Notes: generated by a model from the sequence alone, not told the origin. A stretch of 64,000 nt of DNA from Microbacterium sp. BH-3-3-3 (GCF_007679045.1 NZ_VEFS01000001.1:1-64000), one strand, 5' to 3'; shown: positions 16,823 to 27,133, numbered from the stretch's first letter. Translations and numbers: made by a program.

Positions 16823-17134
16823 ATGCCCGGGACACTGCACGCCGTGACCCTCGTCGTGAACATGCCGATCACCAAGATCGACGCCCTCGACGCGATCGCC
16901 TTCGCCGCCGACGGGGGTGTCGACGGTGCGGGCACGATGAGCCCGCGCGTCTGGCTCGCCCCGCACGCGTGGGCCGAGGTCGAGATCCCCAAGTTCGCTG
17001 ATCCCCCGCCGTTCGCGATCGACGTGTACTCCGACGTGTCGGGCGCGGTGGCGTGGGCGCAGGCCCGGCGCCTGTTCGACGCCCTCGAGCGCTTCGGCTG
17101 GAACGTGAGCCCGCCGCGCGCGGGCGTGCAGTGA
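16823..17134 (+). CDS. Unknown 103-residue protein coupled to a two-component system
   Basis: ATG 16823 follows GGGAGG by 7 bases. The protein is soluble (no signal, no clear membrane segment). It begins MPGTLHAVTLVVNMP, has a central Pro-rich stretch (IPKFADPPPF) and ends in an amphipathic helix (AWAQARRLFDALERFGW). I recognise no family. Its stop overlaps the response regulator start by 4 bases (GTGA), so the two are translationally coupled. It may be an accessory sensor or modulator of the adjacent system, but this is inferred from position only. Confidence 0.8.
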   Translation: MPGTLHAVTLVVNMPITKIDALDAIAFAADGGVDGAGTMSPRVWLAPHAWAEVEIPKFADPPPFAIDVYSDVSGAVAWAQARRLFDALERFGWNVSPPRAGVQ

Positions 17135-17808
17135 GCGAGACCGCCGCGCCGCGGCCGCGTCTGCTCTACGTCGAGGACGACGCCGAGATCGCCGCGATGA
17201 CGCTCGAGGTGCTCCGCGAGACCTACGACGTCGTGCACGAGGCCGACGGGCTGGCGGGTCGCGATCGGGCGCTGCGCGACAGCTTCGAGGTCATCCTGCT
17301 CGACCGCCGTCTTCCCGGCCGCGACGGCGCCGAGATCGTGCGCGACCTGCGCACCGCGCACATCACGACCCCCGTGCTGCTGCTCACGGCGCTGGGTGCC
17401 GTCGCCGACCGCGTCGAGGGACTGGATGCCGGCGCGAACGACTACCTGCTCAAGCCCTTCGACTTCGACGAGCTGCTCGCGCGGCTGCGGGCACTGCGGC
17501 GGGGGTTCCGTGCCGAGGGGCGTCGACGCGCGGTCGCCGACTGGACCTACCTCCCCGACACGGCCGTCGTCTATGGCCCCTCCGGCGAGCGCATCGCCCT
17601 CACCTCGACCGAGAACGCCGTGCTCGAACTGCTCACCCGCAGCCCCGACCACGTCTTCTCGCGCGAGGAGATCGCCCGCGGGGTGTTCTCGTCTCCGGAT
17701 GCCGTGACCACCGTCGACACGTACGTGCACTACCTGCGCCGCAAGACGGCGACCGATCTGGTCGAGACCGTGCGCGGGCGCGGGTATCGGGCCGGGGCCG
17801 AGCGGTGA
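17131..17808 (+). CDS. OmpR/PhoB-family response regulator
   Basis: The 225-residue protein has a receiver domain with acidic pair D16/D17, phospho-acceptor D58 (LLDRRLP), switch T86 and K108 (LLKPFDF). A winged-helix domain in the C-terminal half ends TVRGRGYRAG. Start GTG 17131 overlaps the upstream gene's stop. The kinase gene follows with another 4-base overlap, so the pair is cognate. Candidate targets are the convergent ApbE/FMN/ferric-reductase operon and the divergent dioxygenase-tat genes, but no operator was identified. Confidence 0.94.
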   Translation: MSETAAPRPRLLYVEDDAEIAAMTLEVLRETYDVVHEADGLAGRDRALRDSFEVILLDRRLPGRDGAEIVRDLRTAHITTPVLLLTALGAVADRVEGLDAGANDYLLKPFDFDELLARLRALRRGFRAEGRRRAVADWTYLPDTAVVYGPSGERIALTSTENAVLELLTRSPDHVFSREEIARGVFSSPDAVTTVDTYVHYLRRKTATDLVETVRGRGYRAGAER

Positions 17809-18773
17809 GCGCCGACGACGACCGGCGGGTCGTCCGCCGGGCCGCGCTACGGGTGGGCACGCTGGTCGCGGGCGCCTCGGCCGTCGCGATTGCCGTGGGG
17901 GTCGGCATCCTGATCTCGGTGCTCATCGCGCAGGCCCGCACCGAGGGCGGTGGTCGGCACGGCCCGGGCGGCGCCCCCGTGGGCGATCGGTTCGTGGTCG
18001 ACCTCGACGACGTCCTGCCGTGGATCATCGGCCTGGGTCTGGTCGGGGTCGTGGTGCTCGGGCTGGTCGGCTGGGCCGCGGCCCGCTGGTCGGTGCGCCC
18101 GTTGGACGAGGCCCTGCGCCGCCAGCGCGCGTTCGTCTCGGATGCGAGCCACGAGCTGCGCACGCCCCTGACCGCCCTGACCAGTCGCATTCAGATCGTG
18201 CAGCGACGCCTGCACCGCGGCGAACCGGCCGACGACCCCCTCGATCAGTTGCGGCGCGATGCGCAGATCATGGACGACGTGCTGGCCGACATGCTGCTGA
18301 CCGCCGAGGGCGAGGTACACACGGGAACCGCGCGGGTCGACGACAGCGTGCGGGCGGCGACGGCGGCGCTGGGGTCGCTCGCCGACGACGCGGGGGTGCA
18401 CCTGCGCCCGGCCCGGCTGACGACCGCGACCGTCGCGGTGCCCGCGGTCACCGTCGTACGCATGTGCACCGCCCTGCTCGACAATGCCATCGGGCACACG
18501 CCCGCGGGCTCCACAGTCACGGTCACCGCCGACGCCGACGAGCGCGACGTCGTCATCCGCGTGGAGGACGGGGGAAGCGGCATCCGCGACGACGATCTGC
18601 CCCGCATCTTCGAACGCTTCGCACGCGGGGCGGAGTCGGGTCGGCGCCGGGGGTTCGGTCTCGGGCTGGCGCTCGTCCGCGAGGCGGCGACCCGCTACGG
18701 CGGCAGCATCGAGGTCGAGCGCACCTCTCCCACGGGCACGGTGTTCGCCCTGCGCCTCCCCCGCGCCCGCTGA
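17805..18773 (+). CDS. Sensor histidine kinase
   Basis: The 322-residue protein has membrane spans at about 15-42 and 72-93 flanking a very short external loop of about 30 residues, rich in Gly, Pro and His (GGGRHGPGGAPVGD). There is no HAMP of normal length. The H-box is SDASHELRTPLT with H116; the ATP domain shows LLDNAIGHTP (N), DGGSGI (G1), FERFARG (F) and GFGLGLAL (G2). The short loop suggests intramembrane sensing or sensing via a partner. The coupled unknown gene at 16823 is a candidate. It starts at GTG 17805 (GTGA overlap). Confidence 0.93.
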   Translation: MSADDDRRVVRRAALRVGTLVAGASAVAIAVGVGILISVLIAQARTEGGGRHGPGGAPVGDRFVVDLDDVLPWIIGLGLVGVVVLGLVGWAAARWSVRPLDEALRRQRAFVSDASHELRTPLTALTSRIQIVQRRLHRGEPADDPLDQLRRDAQIMDDVLADMLLTAEGEVHTGTARVDDSVRAATAALGSLADDAGVHLRPARLTTATVAVPAVTVVRMCTALLDNAIGHTPAGSTVTVTADADERDVVIRVEDGGSGIRDDDLPRIFERFARGAESGRRRGFGLGLALVREAATRYGGSIEVERTSPTGTVFALRLPRAR

Positions 18774-18783
18774 CCGCTCGGGC

Positions 18784-19569
18784 TCAGCCGACGAGCGCGT
18801 CGTGGAACGCCGACACCTCGACCCGGCCGGCGAAGCGGCGCGTGCGTCCGTGTTCCCAGACGATCCCGGATGCCAGGGGGGCCACCGGCATCCAGTCGAG
18901 GTCGTCGATCCCGGCGATGGCCGCCACCGTGGCCCAGGCGTCGGCGGTGGTGAGGTCGTCGGCGATGACCGTCGCGCTCACGGGACCCGCGAGGTGCACG
19001 CCCGTGCGCGGATCGACGAGGTGCGCGCCGCGCTCGGACGTGCCCGAGGTGGCCACGGCCCCGTCGACGACCTCGACCGTGGCCAGCAGCTCGCCCTCGT
19101 GGGTCGGGTGCGCGATGCCGATGCGCCACACGTGGTCGCTCGTCGCTGCCGTGCGCAAGCGCATGTCTCCCCCCACGTTGACGCCGACCGCCTCGATCTC
19201 GCCGTCGGCGAGCAGCTCGTCGAAAGCCCGGGTCGCGGCATCCGTCGACCATCCCTTCACGTACCCGGTCGGGTCGAACCAACCCCGCCAGTGCGCGTCG
19301 AAGCGGCCGCCGCTGCGCTCGCGCAGATCGCGGCACTGCGTGGCGACCTCGGCCACCCGCGGGTCGACGTCGCCGAGTTCGAGCCCCTCGTCGCGCAGCC
19401 GCGAGATGTCGGAGTCGTCGCGGTACGTCGAGAACACGCGCTCGTCATCGCGCAGGCGCGCCACGCACGCGGCGATCGCCCGCTCCACCCGGTCGGTGCG
19501 CTCGCCGATGACGGTGATCGAGGCGACCGTTCCCATCACGGGCTCGACGACCGTGAACGCCCCGGTCAT
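18784..19569 (-). CDS. apbE: FAD:protein FMN transferase (ApbE)
   Basis: The 261-residue ApbE-family enzyme transfers FMN from FAD to a Thr/Ser of target proteins. It shows MGTVASITV at the start, WFDPTGYVKGW, VNVGGDMR (nucleotide site), SGTSERGAHLVDPRTG and the Asp-rich DDLTTADAWATVAAI helix. The start overlaps the stop of the FMN-binding protein gene (ATGA), which is the obvious substrate. No lipobox or signal is visible, so this ApbE is either cytoplasmic or exported without a recognisable peptide. Most extracytoplasmic targets are modified by exported ApbE, which makes this worth noting. Confidence 0.92.
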   Translation of the reverse strand: MTGAFTVVEPVMGTVASITVIGERTDRVERAIAACVARLRDDERVFSTYRDDSDISRLRDEGLELGDVDPRVAEVATQCRDLRERSGGRFDAHWRGWFDPTGYVKGWSTDAATRAFDELLADGEIEAVGVNVGGDMRLRTAATSDHVWRIGIAHPTHEGELLATVEVVDGAVATSGTSERGAHLVDPRTGVHLAGPVSATVIADDLTTADAWATVAAIAGIDDLDWMPVAPLASGIVWEHGRTRRFAGRVEVSAFHDALVG

Positions 19570-20078
19570 GCGCGGGCCTGATCGAGGGCGGACTGCAGAG
19601 AGGTGCGGTACCCGGTGCTGGTGTAGGTGGCACCAGAGACCATGTCGACCTGGGCGCTCTGCGCCTGCACGGTCTCTTTCACCAGCACGGGCAGCGCGCG
19701 CGAGTTGATCTGCTGGTCGCGTCCGCTCTCGGAGGGGTACTGCGGCACCTGCACGTCGGCGATCGCGCCGCCCGACACGGTGATCTGCACCTGCACGGGA
19801 CCGAAGCGGGTGTTCGCCGCCTGCCCGGTGTAGGTGCCGTCGGTGAGGCCGCTCGACGAGGTCTGCGCGCCCGAGGTCGAGCCGCTCGAGGTCGAACCGG
19901 AGGAGGCGGATGCCGAGGGGCTCGGCGTCGTCGCCGTGGTCTTCGGAACCGTGGCGACCCCCGACGAGGGGGCGTCGGCGAGCGCGCTCGTCGACTCGGG
20001 GACCGTCGAGGTGCGGTAGCTGAACAGCAGCACGAGGCCGGTGACGGTCGCCATGAGGGCGTAGACGATCTTCTTCAT
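19566..20078 (-). CDS. Membrane-anchored FMN-binding domain protein, predicted ApbE substrate
   Basis: The 170-residue protein starts at ATG 20078 after GGAGATTCCG. Residues 4-22 are a signal anchor (IVYALMATVTGLVLLFSY), then a Ser/Thr-rich linker to about residue 85, then an FMN-binding domain (GTYTGQAANTRFGPVQVQI ...). Near the end DMVSGATYTSTGY contains the D-x-x-S-G-A-T flavinylation motif, with Thr as FMN acceptor. It would present a covalent flavin at the outer face of the membrane, between the transmembrane reductase and an external acceptor. It is 10 bases downstream of the ferric-reductase-like gene. Confidence 0.92.
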   Translation of the reverse strand: MKKIVYALMATVTGLVLLFSYRTSTVPESTSALADAPSSGVATVPKTTATTPSPSASASSGSTSSGSTSGAQTSSSGLTDGTYTGQAANTRFGPVQVQITVSGGAIADVQVPQYPSESGRDQQINSRALPVLVKETVQAQSAQVDMVSGATYTSTGYRTSLQSALDQARA

Positions 20079-20088
20079 CGGAATCTCC

Positions 20089-21519
20089 TCAGACGGTGAA
20101 GGCTTCGAGGTGGACGCGCTCGGCGGGAACGCCGGCGCGGCGAAGGTCGGCGCGCACGGCATCCATCCACGGCTGGGGGCCGCAGAGGAACACGTCGGTG
20201 TCGGCGGGTCGTGGCGAGACGTAGCGGATGAGGTCGGCCCCCGCCCACTGCGCGTGAGAGGTCGGCAGCCACGACGAGGTGGTCGGTGCGCGACGGCCGG
20301 GCAGCGGCGCGTGACGCAGGCCGCGCTCCCGCACGAGGCGGTCGATCGCGTCGGCGCGCAGGGCGTCGGCGGCGGTGTGGTCGCGCACGATGAGCGTCGC
20401 CTCGCCCGGGGCCCAGTCGGCCTCTTCGAGCATCGCGACCAGCGGCGCGACACCCGCACCGGCGCCGATCATGAGCAGGTGTCCGCCGCGGCGCTCGTCG
20501 GCGGTCATCGTGCCGTACGGGCCCTCGATGAGCACGCGCGTACCGGGGCGGAGTGCGGCGAGGCGCTGCGTGCCGTCGCCGACGAAACGGGCCGAGATGA
20601 CGAGCTCGCCGTCGGCCGGGTCGGTGGCGAGCGAGAAGGGGTGCCCGCGCGTCCAGCCCGCCCCATCGAGGAAGCGCCAGATGAAGAACTGTCCGCCGCG
20701 GGCCTTCAGCGCGTCGATCCGGCGCCCGGTCATGCGCACCGAGACGCCGCTCTGGCCGTCGCGTTCGACGGCGCTGACCCGGATGCCGTGGCGCAACGAC
20801 TTCGTCAGCGGAAGCCCGAGGCGGAAGACGACGACCGTCGCCACGGTCACACCCCACATCGCCCACCAGTACACGGTGGCGGCGGGAGAGACGGTGAAGT
20901 CGGCGCCCGTCCACAGCATGTGCGGAATGGCGAGACCGACGCCGAGGTAGCCGTACAGGTGCAGCAGGTGCCACGACTCGTACCGCAGGCGCTTGCGAGC
21001 CTTGCGCACCGAGGTGACCACGACCAGCAGCAACAGGGCGGTGCCCGCGGTCGCCAACAGCATGCCCGGGTAGTCCCACACGAACTGCCACGCCTGCACC
21101 ACGGGGTTGATGCCCGCCTGCACCGCGTAGCCGAGGATCTGCAGCCCGATGTGCGCCGCGAACAGCGCGAACGACCAGAATCCGACGATGCGGTGCATGC
21201 GGGTGATGCCGTCGCGGCCGAACCCCCGCTCGAACAGCGGCACGCGCGCCATCAGCAGCACCTGGTAGAAGAGCAGGTTCGCGGATGCCAGGCCCGCGGC
21301 GCGACCGAGGGAGTTCAGCGAGTCGGCTCCCCCGGCCAGCAGCGACTGCACTTCGCCGCCCGCGACCCACACGGCCACGACGACGAGGCTCGTCGCCCAG
21401 ATGACGACGATCGCGGCGAGGTTCCACAGCGGACGGGTGTCCGGCCTTCTCCGCGAGACCTGGCGAGCGCGGCGCACGGCGGCGGCGGGCGGGGCGGCGA
21501 GGGCGGGTGCTGCGGTCAT
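20089..21519 (-). CDS. Ferric-reductase-like transmembrane flavohaem protein
   Basis: The 476-residue protein starts at ATG 21519. The N-terminal half has six membrane spans with paired haem-ligand histidines (MHRIVGFW and AAHIGLQ; ESWHLLHLYGY and AIPHMLW). The C-terminal half is a ferredoxin-NADP reductase module: FAD motif HPFSLAT, GPYGTMT, NAD(P)H motif GAGAGVAPL and CGPQPWM. It should move electrons from cytoplasmic NAD(P)H through haem across the membrane. With the FMN-binding protein and ApbE it forms a three-gene operon. Clusters of this composition are reported as extracytosolic flavinyl-transfer systems in actinobacteria; the terminal acceptor (iron, quinone or a reductase) is unknown. 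Confidence 0.92.
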   Translation of the reverse strand: MTAAPALAAPPAAAVRRARQVSRRRPDTRPLWNLAAIVVIWATSLVVVAVWVAGGEVQSLLAGGADSLNSLGRAAGLASANLLFYQVLLMARVPLFERGFGRDGITRMHRIVGFWSFALFAAHIGLQILGYAVQAGINPVVQAWQFVWDYPGMLLATAGTALLLLVVVTSVRKARKRLRYESWHLLHLYGYLGVGLAIPHMLWTGADFTVSPAATVYWWAMWGVTVATVVVFRLGLPLTKSLRHGIRVSAVERDGQSGVSVRMTGRRIDALKARGGQFFIWRFLDGAGWTRGHPFSLATDPADGELVISARFVGDGTQRLAALRPGTRVLIEGPYGTMTADERRGGHLLMIGAGAGVAPLVAMLEEADWAPGEATLIVRDHTAADALRADAIDRLVRERGLRHAPLPGRRAPTTSSWLPTSHAQWAGADLIRYVSPRPADTDVFLCGPQPWMDAVRADLRRAGVPAERVHLEAFTV

Positions 21520-21635
21520 GCGCTCAGCGTGCCCGCGCGCTCCCCAGACGGCTCCAAGAATGGGGCGCCCGGGGGTGATGCATAGGGAACACGTAGATTG
21601 CGGCTTCGCTCGTTCAAAGAGCGGGCGCCGAGGCG

Positions 21636-22010
21636 TTACCTCGCGGCGGGCGGGCTGAACAGGTTGACGACGTTGCCGTCGGGGTCGCGGACCAGTGCGG
21701 ATCGATTGCCCCACGGCATCGTGGTCGGTTCGAGGACGACGTCCTGTCGGGGCGTCTGGAGCACGGCGAACGCGGCGTCGACATCGTCGACCTCGAACTC
21801 GATGAACACCGATCGGTTGGCCGCGGGAACGAGAGCCCCGTTCAGCATCGCGACGGTGTCCGTGCTCGCGATCGCGAGGGTCGCGCCGGGACCGCGGAAC
21901 TGGGCGAAGACGGGAGCGGGCCGTTCGGCCTGCTGGCCGGTGACGCGCTCGTAGAAGGCGACGAGGGCGTCGAGGTCAGCGGTCACGATGCGGATGGAGG
22001 CGAACGGCAT
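21636..22010 (-). CDS. VOC-superfamily (glyoxalase/bleomycin-resistance fold) protein
   Basis: The 124-residue protein has the paired beta-alpha-beta-beta-beta modules of the VOC fold: ASIRIVTADLDALVAFYERVTG at the start, FIEFEVDDVDAAFA in the middle and SALVRDPDGNVVNLFSP at the end. ATG 22010 follows GAAGGAAA. VOC proteins serve as lyases, dioxygenases or drug-binding proteins, and the substrate here is unknown. The WYL regulator gene lies 93 bases upstream on the same strand and may control it. Confidence 0.85.
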   Translation of the reverse strand: MPFASIRIVTADLDALVAFYERVTGQQAERPAPVFAQFRGPGATLAIASTDTVAMLNGALVPAANRSVFIEFEVDDVDAAFAVLQTPRQDVVLEPTTMPWGNRSALVRDPDGNVVNLFSPPAAR

Positions 22011-22103
22011 GGGTTTCCTTCGGTGATGTCGACGGGATGAGAACCCCAGCCTCCCCCGGCATCGCGACACCGTCCTGTCGGTGTTTCGCGAAGTCCCGTG
22101 AGA

Positions 22104-22799
22104 TCAGTCCTCGACGACCGACCGCAACCGTCCGTACGGGATCGCGAGGTCGGCGGCACGCAGAGCCCGCTGCGGGGGGCGCTCCTCGGTCACCTCGATC
22201 GACAGCATCCGGTCTCCCCGGAACGCCCGCACCCCGTCGCGCAGACGGCACCATGCGAGGAGGTACCACTGCCCGTCTTTGCCGATCGACCCCAGTGGTT
22301 CGACGTCGCGGCTCGACTCGGCACCCTCGGCGTCTTGATAGCGGATGCGCACGACGCGATCCGCGCGCAGGGCTGCGGCGAACTCGGCAGGCACGACGGC
22401 CTCGTCCTCGCTCTCGAGGACGTGCACGCGGGAGGCGAGCGCCCGGGCACGCGCGGCTTCCCCCTCCGGCATGACCGCCAGCATCTTGCGGGCCGCCGTG
22501 CGTGCGGACTGCCGGAACGGGCTGCGCCCAAGGGTTCCGAGCCCGATCAGCACCGCGAGCGCCTCGTCGAGGGTGAACCCCGCCGGCCCCAGCGTCGCGG
22601 ACGCATCGATGACGTACCCGCCGGAGCGGCCGGGCTCCGCCCAGATCGGCACGCCCGCCTCCTGCAACGCCGACAGGTCCCTCTCGATGGTGCGCACCGA
22701 CACCTCGAACCGCTCCGCCAGACGACGCGCACTGCGCGGTCGCGGCGAGACGGCCCGCAATTCCTCCACCAGGCCGTAGAGACGATCGGTGCGGTTCAC
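22104..22799 (-). CDS. WYL-domain (YafY-type) transcriptional regulator
   Basis: The protein has 231 residues from GTG 22799 (MNRTDRLYGLVEEL); an ATG 18 bases upstream is possible. Residues 1-60 form a winged helix (ARRLAERFEVSVRTIERDLSALQEAG). Residues ~125-205 form the WYL domain with WYLLAWCRLRDGVRAFRGDRM. Such regulators often respond to DNA damage or small ligands, and single-copy ones commonly regulate an adjacent VOC or oxidoreductase gene. Here the VOC gene is directly downstream. Confidence 0.88.
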   Translation of the reverse strand: MNRTDRLYGLVEELRAVSPRPRSARRLAERFEVSVRTIERDLSALQEAGVPIWAEPGRSGGYVIDASATLGPAGFTLDEALAVLIGLGTLGRSPFRQSARTAARKMLAVMPEGEAARARALASRVHVLESEDEAVVPAEFAAALRADRVVRIRYQDAEGAESSRDVEPLGSIGKDGQWYLLAWCRLRDGVRAFRGDRMLSIEVTEERPPQRALRAADLAIPYGRLRSVVED

Positions 22800-22876
22800 G
22801 TCCCCATCATCCGGCACGTCTTCACGCGGATCCCTCCGGGCACGTCTCCTGGGTCCTCTCGCCGCGGCATCCGGGC

Positions 22877-22888
22877 TACTATTTTCGT
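22877..22888 (+). promoter_or_regulatory. Leaderless promoter -10 of the ArsR-CDF-MFS operon
   Basis: TACTAT (22877-22882) lies six bases before GTG 22889, the spacing expected when transcription begins at the start codon. No Shine-Dalgarno is present. A -35 is not clear. Confidence 0.5.
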
Positions 22889-23247
22889 GTGCACGTAGAT
22901 AAGCAGATAAGCGGGCTCGGCCCGGATTCCGAGTACGTCGAGCTCGCCGTCGAGGTGTTCGCGATGCTCGCGGACGCCACCCGGGTGAAGATCATCCTCG
23001 CGCTGCGCAACGAGGGCGAAGCGAGCGTGAACCACCTCGCCGAGATGGTCGACAAGAGTGCGGCCGGGGTGTCGCAGCATCTCGCGAAGCTGCGCATGGC
23101 GCGAATGGTGTCGACCCGACGTGACGGCACGACGGTGTTCTACCGCTTGACCGACGAGCACGCGTCGGAACTCGTGATGGATGCCGTGAAGCAGGCCGAA
23201 CACGTGCTGGGGCACCCGTCGCACCACACCGCGACGGAGGCCCTGTC

Positions 23248-23251
<4 letters not shown>
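22889..23251 (+). CDS. ArsR/SmtB-family metal-responsive repressor
   Basis: The 120-residue winged-helix protein has the family core (VFAMLADATRVKIILALRNEGEASVNHLAEMV, then SAAGVSQHLAKLRMARMV). The C-terminal helix DEHASELVMDAVKQAEH carries Asp/His/His residues typical of the alpha-5 Zn/Ni/Co sites of SmtB, CzrA and NmtR. It has no Cys. The CDF exporter gene overlaps its stop by 4 bases, so it most likely senses the exported metal. GTG 22889 appears leaderless. Confidence 0.93.
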
Positions 23252-24307
<1,056 letters not shown>

Positions 24308-24324
<17 letters not shown>

Positions 24325-25531
24325 CTCCCGCGCCCCCCGCGATCCGCGGCTCGACCCCCGGCCCCGGCTGGGGCCGCTGTATCTCGCCGGCTTCACCACG
24401 GCGTTCGGAGCTCACGGCGTCGCCGCGGCGCTGGGAACCGAATCCGAGAACATCGGGCTCACCCTGTGGGGGCTCGGGCTCATCCTGGCGCTCTACGACA
24501 TCGCCGAGGTCGTTCTGAAGCCCGTCTTCGGCGCCCTCAGCGACCGCATCGGCACCAAGCCGGTGATCGTCGGCGGACTCCTCGTGTTCGCCGCCGCCTC
24601 GGCGCTGGGGGTCTTCGCGGCCAGCCCTGCTCTGCTCGCCCTCGCGCGCCTCGCGCAGGGCGGCGCGGCTGCGGCCTTCTCCCCCGCGTCGTCGTCGGCC
24701 GTCGCTCGGATGGTCGGCCCCGGGCAAGCGGGTCGGTACTTCGGCAAGTACGGCTCGTGGAAGAGCCTCGGCTACGCCGGCGGGCCGCTCATTGGCGGAG
24801 CGCTCATCCTCTGGCTGGGGTTGCCGGCGCTCTTCGTCGTGCTCGCCGTGCTCGCCGCCGTCGCCGCGATCGCCACCGCGTGGCGCGTGCCCGCTCTCCC
24901 CGTGCTCCCCAAGCAGCGGGTCACCGTCGTCGAGCTGTTCCGACAGTCCACCGCACCGGCGTTCCTCGGACCGGTCACCCTCCTCGCCGTCGCCACCTCC
25001 ACCCTCGGCATCGCGGTCGGGTTCTTCCCCCTCATCGGAGCCCAGCTGGGCCTGAACCCCATCGTGGGGATGGGCCTCGTCAGCGTCATCGCGGTCATCT
25101 CCGCCGCCGTCCAGCCGCGCATCGGTCGGCTGCACGACGAAGCCGCTCACCGGGCCGGTCCGCTGATGGCGGCAGGCTCCGTGGCACTGGTGTTGTCGCT
25201 CGTGCTCGCGGGGGCGATCCCGGCCCTTCCCATTCTGATCGTCGCGGCGGTACTCGTCGGAGCAGGGGTCGGCATCGTCACGCCCCTGGGCTTCGCCCGC
25301 CTGGCCGCCACCACCCCGCCCGATCGGATGGGCCGGACGATGGGCAGCGCCGAACTCGGGAGGGAGATCGGAGACGCCGGCGGCCCGATCCTCGTCGGCG
25401 CGGTCGCGGCCGCAGCGAGTCTTCCGCTCGCCCTCGTCGTCGTGTCGATCGCGACAGCGGCCTCGGCCGCGCTGGGGGCGACCTGGGCGGGACGAGGCAC
25501 ACCGGCCGCGGCCGAGGACGACCGAGGGTGA
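24308..25531 (+). CDS. Major facilitator superfamily transporter
   Basis: The 407-residue protein has 12 hydrophobic segments. The cytoplasmic loop between spans 2 and 3 has [14 protein letters not shown], the MFS signature. An internal [14 protein letters not shown] marks the equivalent second-half loop. The N-terminus is Arg/Pro-rich. The substrate is not evident; the 17-base overlap with the CDF gene suggests a metal- or stress-linked efflux role, by position only. No terminator is obvious in the 73 bases before the convergent SDR gene. Confidence 0.88.
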
Positions 25532-25604
25532 CGCACCCGGGGGCGAGACCGGTCGCCTCGCCCCGGGTCGCGGGGTCGGGGCGGGAAACCGCCCGAGCCG
25601 CCGC

Positions 25605-26432
25605 TCAGTCGTCGAGACCGACCAGCGCTGCGCTCCGCTCCCACAGCACCTTCGCCACGGCCGGGTCGTCGGCGATGCGGTTGGTCTTCGCGGGCTTGTT
25701 GCTGGAGTAAAAACCGCCGCGCTCCCAGTCGACGCCGGGCTTCCCGAGCGCGAGCCAGGTCAGACGTGCGCCGCCCACGGCGGTCGAGGTCATGAGGCTC
25801 TTGGCGAGCGGGCCGCCGTAGAGGAACTTCCAGGGGCCGTCGCTCGACGATCCGAAGTTCGAGGCGATCACGCCCGGGTGGAACGCCACGGCCGACACCC
25901 CCTGGTCGCCGAAGCGCCGGTTGAGCTCCTTCGTGAACAGCACGTTCGCGAGCTTCGCGTTGCCGTAGGCCGCGGTGGAGGAGTAGCGCCGCTCGCCCTG
26001 CAGGTCGTTCAGGTCGAAACGCGGGAACAGCTTGGCCGCGGCGCTCGAGGTCTGGATGACCGAGGCGTCCGACTCGATGAGGCGCTCGCGCAGCAGGTTG
26101 GTGAGCAGGAACGGCGCGAGGTGGTTCACCTGGAACGTCGTCTCGTAGCCGTCCTTCGTCAGCGTGCGCTCGCCGAAGACGCCGCCGGCGTTGTTGGCGA
26201 GCACGTCGATGCGCGGGTATTTCTCGAGGAGGGATGCCGCGAGCTCCCGCACCTGCGCCAGGTCGCTGAAGTCGGCGACGAACGAGTCCACCCCCAGCGA
26301 GCGCGCGACGCGGGCGGTCTTGTCGGGGTTGCGGCCCACCACGACCACCTCTTCGCCCACCTGGGTGAGCTGCTTCGCCGATGCGGCGCCGATGCCGTCG
26401 CTGGCTCCGGTGATGACGATGGTGCGGGTCAT
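25605..26432 (-). CDS. Short-chain dehydrogenase/reductase
   Basis: The 275-residue classical SDR starts at ATG 26432 after AGGAGG. It has nucleotide motif TGASDGIG at 8-15, NNAGG in the middle, catalytic Ser in IQTSSAAA and YGNAK (Tyr and Lys). The layout resembles the WWOX/retinol-dehydrogenase-like group (substrate loop [23 protein letters not shown]). It probably uses NADP(H). No operon partners; substrate unknown. Confidence 0.92.
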   Translation of the reverse strand: MTRTIVITGASDGIGAASAKQLTQVGEEVVVVGRNPDKTARVARSLGVDSFVADFSDLAQVRELAASLLEKYPRIDVLANNAGGVFGERTLTKDGYETTFQVNHLAPFLLTNLLRERLIESDASVIQTSSAAAKLFPRFDLNDLQGERRYSSTAAYGNAKLANVLFTKELNRRFGDQGVSAVAFHPGVIASNFGSSSDGPWKFLYGGPLAKSLMTSTAVGGARLTWLALGKPGVDWERGGFYSSNKPAKTNRIADDPAVAKVLWERSAALVGLDD

Positions 26433-26621
26433 GCGAACCTCCTGGGTCGAAGAGCGCCACGCTACTGCGGGCTCCGATGTGAACGTCAGGGCTTGCCCGT
26501 GGCATCCGGTCCCGAAAAGAACTCACAGCCCGCTCCCAGCCCCACGGGACCAAATCCGGCCGCCCCCGCGTTCTCCTCACTGACGCCCGACACAGGGCGA
26601 CATGACGAAGGGATACGCACC

Positions 26622-27080
26622 GTGAGCACGGAGTACCGGAAGACGTCGGAGGCGCTCAGCCGCCTCACCGACCGCCAGTTCGCCGTCACGCAGGACGACG
26701 CCACCGAACCGCCGTTCCGCAACGAGTACTGGGACAACCACGAGGACGGCATCTACGTCGATGTCGTGTCGGGACAGCCGCTGTTCTCCTCGACCGACAA
26801 GTTCGAGAGCGGATCGGGCTGGCCGAGCTTCACCAAGCCCATCGACGACGCCGCCGTCGTGAACAAGACCGACCGCTCGCTGTGGATGACGCGCACCGAA
26901 GTGCGCTCGGCCGGAGCCGACAGCCACCTCGGACACCTGTTCGACGACGGCCCGCGCGACGCCGGCGGGCTGAGATACTGCATGAACTCGGCGGCGATGC
27001 GCTTCGTGCCCGTCAGCGAGCTCGAGGCCCAGGGGTACGGCGCGTACCTCCCCCTGTTCCGCGAAAGCCGAGCCTCATGA
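26622..27080 (+). CDS. msrB: Peptide-methionine (R)-S-oxide reductase
   Basis: Repairs R-epimers of methionine sulfoxide. The 152-residue protein starts at GTG 26622, 8 bases after GAAGGGA. Family motifs are GSGWPSF (64-70), [11 protein letters not shown] (101-111) and [11 protein letters not shown] with catalytic C120. The two CxxC zinc-binding pairs of classic MsrB are absent, so this is the zinc-free form. Only one Cys is present, so regeneration needs thioredoxin or mycothiol directly. msrA follows, probably in one operon. Confidence 0.95.
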   Translation: MSTEYRKTSEALSRLTDRQFAVTQDDATEPPFRNEYWDNHEDGIYVDVVSGQPLFSSTDKFESGSGWPSFTKPIDDAAVVNKTDRSLWMTRTEVRSAGADSHLGHLFDDGPRDAGGLRYCMNSAAMRFVPVSELEAQGYGAYLPLFRESRAS

Positions 27081-27133
27081 ACCTCTTCTCTTTCCTCACC
27101 CGCAGCAGCGTCAACCGCAGAAGGAGCACCACC

